NCBI RefSeq assembly: GCF_033118175.1 | Contig: NW_026870969.1 | Span: 806,001-870,000 of the forward strand | Length of the DNA stretch: 64,000 bases | Source of the DNA: Dama dama | Lineage: Eukaryota; Chordata; Mammalia; Artiodactyla; Cervidae | Direction: 5' to 3' | Shown here: positions 49,901-61,830 of the stretch, piece after piece | Layout of the letters: every line of letters starts with the position of its first letter | Position numbering within the stretch: the stretch's first letter is position 1 | Notes under the pieces: generated by a model | What the model saw: only the letters and a program-made list of their open reading frames with translations | Told to the model about the DNA's origin: nothing | The model's database searches: none | Made by a program: the position numbers and the translations under genes

Positions 49901-52555
49901 TATGAAACGGTGTTCAAAAACATGAAGAGCCTGAAAAGGTGTGAAAAATATGAAGAGCTTCAAAACGTGTCAAAAATATGAGGAGCATGAAATGGTCTGA
50001 AAAATAGGAGGAGCAAGAAAGGGTGTTGAACAAAATGAAGAGCCTGAAAACGTGTGAAAAATATGAAGAGCTTCAAAAGATGTGAAAAATATGAAGAGCT
50101 TCAAAAGGTGTCAAAAATGAGATGAGCATGAAACCGTCTGAAAAATAGGAGGAGCATGAAGTAGTGTTGAAAAACATGAAGAACCTGAAAAGCTGTGAGA
50201 AACATGAAGAGCTTCAAAATGTGTCAAAAATATGAGGAGCATGAAACGGTCTGAAAAAGAGGAGGAGCAGGAAGCGGTGTTGAGAAACATGAAGAGCCTG
50301 AAAATGTGTGAAAAATATGAAGAGCTTCTAAAGGTGTGAAATATATGAGGTGCAAGAAACGGTCTGAAAAATAGGAGGAGCATGAAGCAGTGTTGAAAAA
50401 CATGAAGAGCCTGAAAAGGTGTGAAAAATATGAAGAGCTTCAAAAGGTGTCAAAATTATAAGGAGCATGAAACGTTCTGAAAAATAGGAGGAGCATGAAG
50501 CAGTGTTGAAAAAAATGAAGAGCCTGAAAAGGTGTGAAAAATATGAACAGCTTCAAAAGTTGTCAAAAATATGAGGAGCATGAAACGGTCTAAAAAATAG
50601 GAGTACCATGAACCGGTGTTGAAAAACATGAAGAGCCAGAAAAGGTGTGAAAAATATTAAGAGCTTCAAAATGTGTGAAAAATATGAAGAGCTTCAAAAG
50701 GTGTCAAAAAAGAGATGAGCATGAAACGGTCTGAAAAATAGGAGGAGAATGAAGTGGTGTTGAAAAAAATGAGGAGCCTGAAAAGGTGTGAAAAATATGA
50801 AGAGCTTCAAAAGGTGTCAAAAATGAGATGATCATGAAACGGTCTGAAAAATAGGAGGTGCATGAAGTGGTGTTGAAGAAAAAGAAGAGACTGAAAAGGT
50901 GTGAAATATATGAAGAGCTTCAAAAGGTGTCAAAATATGAGGAGCATGATACGGTCTGAAAAATAGGAGGAGCATGAAGCGGTGTTCAAACCATGAAGAG
51001 CCTGAAAAATTGTGAAAAATATGAAAAGCTTCCAAAGGTGTTAAAAATGAGATGAGCATGTAACGCTCTGAAAAATAGGAGGAGCATGAAGCGGTGTTGA
51101 AAAAATGAAGAGCCTGAAAAGGTGTGAAAAATATGAAGAGCATCAAAAGTTGTCAAAAATATAAGGAGTATGAAACGGTCTGAAAAATAGGAGGACCATG
51201 AACCGGTGTTGAAAAACATGAAGAGCCAGAAAAGGTGTGAAAAATATTAAGAGCTTCAAAATGTGTGAAAAATATGAAGAGCTACAAAAGGTGTCAAAAA
51301 AGAGATGAGCATGAAACGGTCTGAAAAATAGGAGGAGAATGAAGTGGTGTTGAAAAAAATGAGGAGCCTGAAAAGGTGTGAAAAATATGAAGAGCTTCAA
51401 AAGGTGTCAAAAATGAGATGAACATGAAACGGTCTGAAAAATAGGAGGTGCATGAGGTGGTGTTGAAGAAAAAGAAGAGACTGAAAAGGTGTGAAATATA
51501 TGAAGAGCTTCAAAAGGTGTCAAAATATGAGGAGCATGATACGGTCTGAAAAATAGGAGGAGCATGAAGCGGTGTTCAAAACATGAAGAGCCTGAAAAAT
51601 TGTGAAAAATATGAAAAGCTTCCAAAGGTGTTAAAAATGAGATGAGCATGAAACGGTCTGAAAAATAGGAGGAGCATGAAGCGGTGTTGAAAAAATGAAG
51701 AGCCTGAAAAGGTGTGAAAAATATGAAGAGCATCAAAAGTTGTCAAAAATATGAGGAGTATGAAACGGTCTGAAAAATAGGAGGACAATGAAGCGGTGTT
51801 GCAAAACATGAGGAGCCTGAAAAGGTGTGAAAAATATGAAGAGCTTCAAAAGGGGAGAAAAATATGAGGTGCATGAAACGGTCTGAAAAATAGGAGGAGC
51901 ATGAAGCGGTGTTGAAAAACATGAAGAGCCTGAAAAGGTGTGAAAAATATGAAGAGCTTCAAAAGGTGTGAAATACATGAGGAGCATGAAACGTGTTGAA
52001 AAATAGGAGAAGCATGAAGTGGTGTGGAAAAACATCAAGAGCCTGAAAAGGTGTGAAAAATATGAAGGGCTTCCAAAGGTGTGAAATACATGAGGAGCAA
52101 GAAACGGTCTGAAAAATAGGAGGAAGAGGAAGAGGTGTTCAAAAATATGAAGAGCCTGAAAAGGTGTGAAAAATATGAAGAGCTTCAAAAGGTGTCAAAA
52201 ATATGAGGAGCATGAAACGTTGTGAAAAATAGGAGCAGCATGAAACGGTGTTCAAAAACATGAAGACATTGAAAAGGTGTGAAAAATATGAAGAGGTGCA
52301 AAAGGTTTGAAATATATGAGGAGCATGAAACGGTCTGAAAAATATGAGGAGCATGAAGCGGTGTTCAAAAACATGAAGAGCCTGAAAAGGTGAGAAAAAT
52401 ATGAAGAGCTTCAAAAGGTGTGAAATACATGAGGAGCATTAAACGCCCTGAAAAATAGGAGGAGCATGCAGAGGTGTTCAAAAACATGAAGAGCCTGAAA
52501 AGGTGTCAAAAATATGAAGAGATTCAAAAGGTGTGAAAAATATGAAGAGCTTCAA
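46979..52555 (+). repeat. HOR block 9, 5,577 bp (minus C, plus duplication)
   Basis: Segment C is removed by a 226-bp loss near 48,245, and the 590-bp duplication seen in block 7 is present at 51,199 (first copy 50,609). The length is exactly 5,213 - 226 + 590 = 5,577. Order: A 46,979; B 47,351; D 48,536; E 49,157; F 49,510; G 50,111; H 50,832; partial I 51,143; second H 51,407; I 51,733; J 52,139. Confidence 0.89.
51196..51400 (+). other. 590-bp step-back junction, copy 2
   Basis: Same GGACCATGAACCGGTG chimera as at 44,888, offset 6,308. Here the repeated H side continues into full I and J, while in block 7 it is cut off at about 45,290. Confidence 0.84.
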
Positions 52556-54189
52556 AATGTTTCAAAAATGAAATGAGCATGAAACGGTCTGAAAAAGCTG
52601 AGGAGCATGAAGTGGTGTTGAAACACATGAAGAGCCTGAAAAGGTGTGAAAAATATGAAGAGGTTCAAAGGTGTGAAATACATGAGGATCATGAAATGGT
52701 TTGAAAAATACGAGGAGCATGAAGCAGTGTTCAAAAACATGAAGAGCCTGAAAAAGTTTGAAAAATATGAAGAGCTTCAAAAGGTGTCAAAAATATGAGG
52801 AGGATGAAACCGTCTGAAAAAGAGGAGGAGCATGAAGCGGTGTTGAAAACCATGAAGAGCGTGAAAACGAGTGAAAAATATGAAGAGCTTCAAAAGGTAT
52901 GAAAAATATGAAGAGCTTCAAAAGGTGTCAAAAAAGAGATGAGCATGAAACGGTCTGAAAAATAGGAGGAGAATGAAGTGGTGTTGAAAAAAATGAGGAG
53001 CCTGAAAAGGTGTGAAAAATATGAAGAGCTTCAAAAGGTGTCAAAAATGAGATGATCATGAAACGGTCTGAAAAATAGGAGGTGCATGAGGTGGTGTTGA
53101 AGAAAAAGAAGAGACTGAAAAGGTGTGAAATATATGAAGAGCTTCAAAAGGTGTCAAAATATGAGGAGCATGATACGGTCTGAAAAATAGGAGGAGCATG
53201 AAGCGGTGTTCAAAACATGAAGAGCCTGAAAAATTGTGAAAAATATGAAAAGCTTCCAAAGGTGTTAAAAATGAGATGAGCATGAAACGCTCTGAAAAAT
53301 AGGAGGAGCATGAAGCGGTGTTGAAAAAATAAAGAGCCTGAAAAGGTGTGAAAAATATGAAGAGCATCAAAAGTTGTCAAAAATATGAGGAGTATGAAAC
53401 GGTCTGAAAAATAGGAGGACCATGAAGCGGTGTTGCAAAACATGAGGAGCCTGAAAAGGTGTGAAAAATATGAAGAGCTTCAAAAGGGGAGAAAAATATG
53501 AGGTGCATGAAACGGTCTGAAAAATAGGAGGAGCATGAAGCGGTGTTGAAAAACATGAAGAGCCTGAAAAGGTGTGAAAAATATGAAGAGCTTCAAAAGG
53601 TGTGAAATACATGAGGAGCATGAAACGTGTTGAAAAATAGGAGAAGCATGAAGTGGTGTGGAAAAACATCAAGAGCCTGAAAAGGTGTGAAAAATATGAA
53701 GGGCTTCCAAAGGTGTGAAATACATGAGGAGCAAGAAACGGTCTGAAAAATAGGAGGAAGAGGAAGAGGTGTTCAAAAATATGAAGAGCCTGAAAAGGTG
53801 TGAAAAATATGAAGAGCTTCAAAAGGTGTCAAAAATATGAGGAGCATGAAACGTTGTGAAAAATAGGAGCAGCATGAAACGGTGTTCAAAAACATGAAGA
53901 CATTGAAAAGGTGTGAAAAATATGAAGAGGTGCAAAAGGTTTGAAATATATGAGGAGCATGAAACGGTCTGAAAAATATGAGGAGCATGAAGCGGTGTTC
54001 AAAAACATGAAGAGCCTGAAAAGGTGAGAAAAATATGAAGAGCTTCAAAAGGTGTGAAATACATGAGGAGCATTAAACGCCCTGAAAAATAGGAGGAGCA
54101 TGCAGAGGTGTTCAAAAACATGAAGAGCCTGAAAAGGTGTCAAAAATATGAAGAGATTCAAAAGGTGTGAAAAATATGAAGAGCTTCAA
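52556..54189 (+). repeat. HOR block 10, second 1,634-bp mini-block
   Basis: Same structure as block 8 at offset 7,211, with the same private GGATGAAACCGTCTG near 52,802 (45,591 region in block 8) and the same A-to-H junction near 52,930. Blocks 8+9 and 10+11 therefore form a tandem duplication of about 7.21 kb. Confidence 0.89.
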
Positions 54190-57100
54190 AATGTTTCAAA
54201 AATGAAATGAGCATGAAACGGTCTGAAAAAGCTGAGGAGCATGAAGTGGTGTTGAAACACATGAAGAGCCTGAAAAGGTGTGAAAAATATGAAGAGGTTC
54301 AAAGGTGTGAAATACATGAGGATCATGAAATGGTTTGAAAAATACGAGGAGCATGAAGCAGTGTTCAAAAACATGAAGAGCCTGAAAAGGTTTGAAAAAT
54401 ATGAAGAGCTTCAAAAGGTGTCAAAAATATGAGGAGCATGAAACCGTCTGAAAAATAGGAGGAGCATGAAGCGGTGTTGAAAAACATGAAGAGCGTGAAA
54501 ACGAGTGAAAAATATGAAGAGCTTCAAAAGGTATGAAAAATATGAAGAGCTTCAAAAGGTGTCAAAAAAGAGATGAGCATGAAACCGTCTGAAAAATAGG
54601 TGGAGCATGAAGCGGTGTTGAAAAACATGAAGAGCCTGAAAAGATGTGAAAAATATGAAGAGCTTCAAAAGGTGTCAAAAATATGAGGAGCATGAAACGG
54701 TCTGAAAAATAGGAGGAGCATGAAACCGTGTTAAAAACATGAAGAGACTGAAAAGGGTGAAAAATATGAAGAGCTTCAAAAGGTGTGAAAAATAGGAGGA
54801 GCATGAAGCGGTGTGCAAAAACATGAAAAGCCTGAAAAGGTGTGAAAAATATGAAGAGCATCAAAAGGTGTCAAAAATATGAGGAGCATGAAACGGTCTG
54901 AAAAATAGGAGGAGCATGAAGCGGTGTTGAAAAACATGAAGAGCCTGAAAAGGTGTTAAAAATATGAAGAGTTTCAAAAGGTGTCAAATATATGAGCAGC
55001 AAGAATCGGTCTGAAATATAGGAGTAGCATGAAACGGTGTTCAAATATATGCAGAGCCTGAAAAGTTGTGAAAAATATGAAGAGCTTCAAATGGTGTCAA
55101 ATATATGAAGAGCTTCAAAAGGTGTCAAAAATGAGATGAGCATGAAACGGTCTGAAAAATAGGAGGAGCAAGAAGTCGTGTTCCAAAAAATGAAGAGCCT
55201 GAGAAGGTGTGAAATATATCAAGAACTTCAAAATGTGTCAAAAATATGAGGAGCATGAAACGGTCTGAAAAATAGGAGGAGCATGAAACGGTGTTGAAAA
55301 ACATGCAGAGCCTGAAAAGGTGTGAAAAATATGAAGAACTTCAAAAGGTGTGAAATATATGAGGAGCATGAAATGGTCTTAAAAATAGGAGGAGCATGAA
55401 GCGGTTTTCAAAAATATGAAGAGCCTGAAAAGGTGTGAAAAATATGAGGAGCTTCAAAAGGTGTAAAAAATATGAGGAGATTCAAAAGGTATCAAAAATA
55501 TGAGGAGCATGAAACGGTCTGAAAAAGAGAAGGAGCATGAATCGGTGTTGAAAATCATGAAGAGCCTGAAAACGTGTGAGAAATATGAAGAGCTTCAAAA
55601 GGTGTCAAAAATATGAAGAGCTTCAAAAGGTGTCAAAAATGAGAGGAGTATGAAGCAGTCTGAAAAATAGGAGGAGCATGAAGCGGTGTTCAAAAACATG
55701 AAGAGCTTGAAAAGGTGTGAAAAATATGAAGAGCTTCAAAAGGTGTCAAAAATGAGATGAGCATGAAACGGTCTGAAAAATAGGAGGAGCATGAAGTGGT
55801 GTTGAAAAAAAAGAAGAGACGGAAAAGGTGTGAAATATATGAAGGGCTTCAAAAGGTGTCAAAAATATGAGGAGAATGAAACGGTCTGAAAATAGGAGGA
55901 GCATGAAGCGGTGTTCAAAAACATGAAGAGCCTGAAAAGGTGTGAAAAATATGAAGAGCTTCAAAAGGTGTCAAAAATATGAGGAGCATGAAACGGTTTG
56001 AAAAATAGGAGGAGCATGAAGCGGTGTTCAAAAACAGGAAAAGCCTGAAAAGTTGTGAAAAATATGAAGAGCTTCAAAAGTTGTCAAAAATATGAGGAGC
56101 ATGAAAAGGTCAGAAAAATAGGAGGATCATGAAGCGGTGTTCAAAAACATGAAGAGCCTGAAAAGGTGTGCAAAATATGAAGAGCTTCAAAAGGTGTCAA
56201 AAATATGAGGAGCATGAAACGGTCTGCAAAAAAGGAGGAGCATGAAGTGGTGTTGAAAAAATTCAAGAGCCTGACAAGGTGTGAAAAATATGAAAAGCTT
56301 CAAAAGTTGTCAAAAATATGAGGAGCATGAAACGGTCTGAAAAATAGGAGGAGCATGAAGCGGTGTTCAAAAACATGAAGAGCCTGAAAAGGTGTGAAAA
56401 ATATGAAGAGCTTCAAAAGGTGTCAAAAATATGAGGAGCATGAAACGGTCTGAAAAATAGGAGGAGCATGAAGTGGTGTTGAAAAACATGAAGAGTCTGA
56501 AAACGTGTGAAATTATGAAGAACTTCAAAAATATGCAAAATATGAAGAGCTTCAAAAGGTGTGAAAAATATGAAGAGCTTCAAAAGGTGTCAAAATGAGA
56601 TGAACATGAAACGGTCTGAAAAATAGGAGGAGCATGAAGCGGTGTTGAAAATCATAAAGAGCCTGAAAATTTGTGAAAAATATGAAGAGCTTCAGAAGAT
56701 GTGAAAAACATGAAGAGCTTCAAAAGGTGTCAAAATGAGATGAGCATGAAACGGTCTGAAAAATAAGAGGAGCATGAAGTGGTGTTGAAAATAATGAAAA
56801 GCCTGAAAAGGTGTGAAATATATGAAGAGCTTCAAAAGGTGTCAAAAATATGAGGAGAATGAAACGGTCTGTAAAATAGGAGGAGCATGAAATGGTGTTC
56901 AAAAACATGAAGAGCCTGAAAAGGTGTGAAAAATATGAAGAGCTTCAAAAGGTGTCAAAAATATGAGGAGCATGAAAAGTTCTGAAAAATAGGAGGAGCA
57001 TGAAGCGGTGTTCAAAACAGGAAGACCCTGAAAAGTAGTGAAAAATATGAAGAGCTTCAAAAGGTGTCAAAAATATGAGGAGCATGAAACGGTCTGAAAA

Positions 57101-59175
57101 ATAGGAGGACTATGAAACGGTGTTCAAAAACATGAAGAGCCTGAAAAGGTGTGAAAAATATGAAGAGCTTCAAAACGTGTCAAAAATATCAGGAGCATGA
57201 AATGGTCTGAAAAATAGGAGGAGCAAGAAAGGGTGTTGAACAAAATGAAGATCCTGAAAACGTGTGAAAAATATGAAGAGCTTCAAAAGATGTGAAAAAT
57301 ATGAAGAGCTTCAAAAGGTGTCAAAAATGAGATGAGCATGAAACCGTCTGAAAAATAGGAGGAGCATGAAGTAGTGTGGAAAAACATGAAGAACCTGAAA
57401 AGCTGTGAGAAACATGAAGAGCTTCAAAATGTGTCAAAAATATGAGGAGCATGAAACGGTCTGAAAAAGAGGAGGAGCAGGAAGCGGTGTTGAGAAACAT
57501 GAAGAGCCTGAAAATGTGTGAAAAATATGAAGAGCTTCTAAAGGTGTGAAATATATGAGGTGCAAGAAACGGTCTGAAAAATAGGAGGAGCATGAAGCAG
57601 TGTTGAAAAACATGAAGAGCCTGAAAAGGTGTGAAAAATATGAAGAGCTTCAAAAGGTGTCAAAATTATAAGGAGCATGAAACGTTCTGAAAAATAGGAG
57701 GAGCATGAAGCAGTGTTGAAAAAAATGAAGAGCCTGAAAAGGTGTGAAAAATATGAACAGCTTCAAAAGTTGTCAAAAATATGAGGAGCATGAAACGGTC
57801 TAAAAAATAGGAGTACCATGAACCGGTGTTGAAAAACATGAAGAGCCAGAAAAGGTGTGAAAAATATTAAGAGCTTCAAAATGTGTGAAAAATATGAAGA
57901 GCTTCAAAAGGTGTCAAAAAAGAGATGAGCATGAAACGGTCTGAAAAATAGGAGGAGAATGAAGTGGTGTTGAAAAAAATGAGGAGCCTGAAAAGGTGTG
58001 AAAAATATGAAGAGCTTCAAAAGGTGTCAAAAATGAGATGATCATGAAACGGTCTGAAAAATAGGAGGTGCATGAAGTGGTGTTGAAGAAAAAGAAGAGA
58101 CTGAAAAGGTGTGAAATATATGAAGAGCTTCAAAAGGTGTCAAAATATGAGGAGCATGATACGGTCTGAAAAATAGGAGGAGCATGAAGCGGTGTTCAAA
58201 CCATGAAGAGCCTGAAAAATTGTGAAAAATATGAAAAGCTTCCAAAGGTGTTAAAAATGAGATGAGCATGAAACGCTCTGAAAAATAGGAGGAGCATGAA
58301 GCGGTGTTGAAAAAATGAAGAGCCTGAAAAGGTGTGAAAAATATGAAGAGCATCAAAAGTTGTCAAAAATATAAGGAGTATGAAACGGTCTGAAAAATAG
58401 GAGGACCATGAAGCGGTGTTGCAAAACATGAGGAGCCTGAAAAGGTGTGAAAAATATGAAGAGCTTCAAAAGGTGAGAAAAATATGAGGTGCATGAAACG
58501 GTCTGAAAAATAGGAGGAGCATGAAGCGGTGTTGAAAAACATGAAGAGCCTGAAAAGGTGTGAAAAATATGAAGAGCTTCAAAAGGTGTGAAATACATGA
58601 GGAGCATGAAACGTGTTGAAAAATAGGAGAAGCATGAAGTGGTGTGGAAAAACATCAAGAGCCTGAAAAGGTGTGAAAAATATGAAGGGCTTCCAAAGGT
58701 GTGAAATACATGAGGAGCAAGAAACGGTCTGAAAAATAGGAGGAAGAGGAAGAGGTGTTCAAAAATATGAAGAGCCTGAAAAGGTGTGAAAAATATGAAG
58801 AGCTTCAAAAGGTGTCAAAAATATGAGGAGCATGAAACGTTGTGAAAAATAGGAGCAGCATGAAACGGTGTTCAAAAACATGAAGACATTGAAAAGGTGT
58901 GAAAAATATGAAGAGGTGCAAAAGGTTTGAAATATATGAGGAGCATGAAACGGTCTGAAAAATATGAGGAGCATGAAGCGGTGTTCAAAAACATGAAGAG
59001 CCTGAAAAGGTGAGAAAAATATGAAGAGCTTCAAAAGGTGTGAAATACATGAGGAGCATTAAACGCCCTGAAAAATAGGAGGAGCATGCAGAGGTGTTCA
59101 AAAACATGAAGAGGCTGAAAAGGTGTCAAAAATATGAAGAGATTCAAAAGGTGTGAAAAATATGAAGAGCTTCAA
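54190..59175 (+). repeat. HOR block 11, 4,986 bp
   Basis: Sister of block 9 at offset 7,210-7,211. It shares the 226-bp loss of C (junction near 55,455) but lacks the 590-bp duplication, and has a one-base shorter B (CCGTGTTAAAAACATG near 54,726): 5,213 - 226 - 1 = 4,986. Reading D to G side by side with block 9 I found about three substitutions in roughly 2 kb, for example near 57,190, 57,252 and 57,379. AACAAAATGAAG near 57,239 and 50,029 is shared only by these two blocks. Confidence 0.89.
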
Positions 59176-61830
59176 AATGTTTCAAAAATGAAATGAGCAT
59201 GAAACGGTCTGAAAAAGCTGAGGAGCATGAAGTGGTGTTGAAACACATGAAGAGCCTGAAAAGGTGTGAAAAATATGAAGAGGTTCAAAGGTGTGAAATA
59301 CATGAGGATCATGAAATGGTTTGAAAAATACGAGGAGCATGAAGCAGTGATCAAAAACATGAAGAGCCTGAAAAGGTTTGAAAAATATGAAGAGCTTCAA
59401 AAGGTGTCAAAAATATGAGGAGCATGAAACCGTCTGAAAAATAGGTGGAGCATGAAGCGGTGTTGAAAAACATGAAGAGCCTGAAAAGATGTGAAAAATA
59501 TGAAGAGCTTCAAAAGGTGTCAAAAATATGAGGAGCATGAAACGGTCTGAAAAATAGGAGGAGCATGAAACCGTGTTAAAAACATGAAGAGACTGAAAAG
59601 GGTGAAAAATATGAAGAGCTTCAAAAGGTGTGAAAAATAGGAGGAGCATGAAGCGGTGTGCAAAAACATGAAAAGCCTGAAAAGGTGTGAAAAATATGAA
59701 GAGCATCAAAAGGTGTCAAAAATATGAGGAGCATGAAACGGTCTGAAAAATAGGAGGAGCATGAAGCGGTGTTGAAAAACATGAAGAGCGTAAAAAGGTG
59801 TTAAAAATATGAAGAGTTTCAAAAGGTGTCAAATATATGAGCAGCAAGAATCGGTCTGAAATATAGGAGTAGCATGAAACGGTGTTCAAATACATGCAGA
59901 GCCTGAAAAGTTGTGAAAAATATGAAGAGCTTCAAATGGTGTCAAATATATGAAGAGCTTCAAAAGGTGTCAAAAATGAGATGAGCATGAAACGGTCTGA
60001 AAAATAGGAGGAGCAAGAAGTCGTGTTCCAAAAAATGAAGAGCCTGAGAAGGTGTGAAATATATCAAGACTTCAAAATGTGTCAAAAATATGAGGAGCAT
60101 GAAACGGTATGAAAAATAGGAGAAGCATGAAACGGTGTTGAAAAACATGCAGAGCCTGAAAAGGTGTGAAAAATATGAAGAACTTCAAAAGGTGTGAAAT
60201 ATATGAGGAGCATGAAATGGTCTTAAAAATAGGAGGAGCATGAAGCGGTTTTCAAAAATATGAAGAGCCTGAAAAGGTGTGAAAAATATGAGGAGCTTCA
60301 AAAGGTATGAAATACATGAGGAGTATGAAACTGTCTTGAAAATAGGAGGAGCATGAAGCGGTGTTAAAAAACATGAAGAGGCTTAAAAGGTGTGAAAAAT
60401 ATGAAGAGCTTCAAAAGGTGTGAAAAATATGAGGAGCATGAAACGGTCTGAAAAATAGGAGGAGCATGAAGCCGTGTTGAAAAACATGAAGAGCCTGAAA
60501 AAGTGTGAAATATATGAAGAGGTTCAAAAGGTGTAAAAAATATGAGGAGATTCAAAAGGTATCAAAAATATGAGGAGCATGAAACGGTCTGAAAAAGAGG
60601 AGGAGCATGAATCGGTGTTGAAAATCATGAAGAGCCTGAAAAAGTGTGAGAAATATGAAGAGCTTCAAAAGGTGTCAAAAATATGAAGAGCTTCAAAAGG
60701 TGTCAAAAATGAGAGGAGTATGAAGCAGTCTGAAAAATAGGAGGAGCATGAAGCGGTGTTCAAAAACATGAAGAGCCTGAAAAGGTGTGAAAAATATGAA
60801 GAGCTTCAAAAGGTGTCAAAAATGAGATGAGCATGAAACGGTCTGAAAAATAGGAGGAGCATGAAGTGGTGTTGAAAAAATGAAGAGCCTGAAAAGGTGT
60901 GAAATATATGAAGAGCATCAAAAGTTGTCAAAAATATGAGGAGTATGAAACGGTCTGAAAAATAGGAGGACCATGAAGCGGTGTTGCAAAACATGAGGAG
61001 CCTGAAAAGGTGTGAAAAATATGAAGAGCTTCAAAAGGTGAGAAAAATATGAGGTGCATGAAACGGTCTGAAAAATAGGAGGAGCATGAAGCGGTGTTGA
61101 AAAACATGAAGAGCCTGAAAAGGTGTGAAAAATATGAAGAGCTTCAAAGGGTGTGAAATACATGAGGAGCATGAAACGTGTTGAAAAATAGGAGAAGCAT
61201 GAAGTGGTGTGGAAAAACATCAAGAGCCTGAAAAGGTGTGAAAAATATGAAGGGCTTCCAAAGGTGTGAAATACATGAGGAGCAAGAAACGGTCTGAAAA
61301 ATAGGAGGAAGATGAAGAGGTGTTCAAAAATATGAAGAGCCTGAAAAGGTGTGAAAAATATGAAGAGCTTCAAAAGATGTGAAAAATATGAGGAGCATGA
61401 TACGGTCTGAAAAATAGGAGGAGCATGAAGCGGTGTTCAAAACATGAAGAGCCTGAAAAGTTGTGAAAAATATGAAAAGCTTTCAAAGGTGTCAAAAATG
61501 AGATGAGCATGAAACAGTCTGAAAAATAGGAGGAGCAAGAAGCGGTGTTGAAAAAATGAAGAGCCTGAAAAGGTGTGAAAAATATGAAGAGCAGTAAAAG
61601 GTGTCAAAAATATGACGAGTATGAAATGGTCTGAAAAATAGGAGGACCATGAAGCGGTGTTGCAAAACATGAGGAGCCTGAAAAGGTGTGAAAAATATGA
61701 AGAGCTTCAAAAGGTGAAAAAAATATGAGGTGTATGAAACGGTCTGAAAAATAGGAGGATCATGAAGCGGTGTTCAAAAACATGAAGAGCCTGAAAAGGT
61801 GTGAAATATATGAAGAGATTCAAAAGGTGT
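59176..61830 (+). repeat. HOR block 12, sister of terminal block 4
   Basis: Has the A marker, then the 141-bp A-B loss, C (~60,364), and the ~2,505-bp D-to-I loss near 60,870, all as in block 4 at offset 37,469. Near 61,705-61,817 one 113-bp unit is present that is absent at the corresponding point near 24,230, raising the offset to 37,582. The block passes into the diverged domain at about 61,830. Confidence 0.87.
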
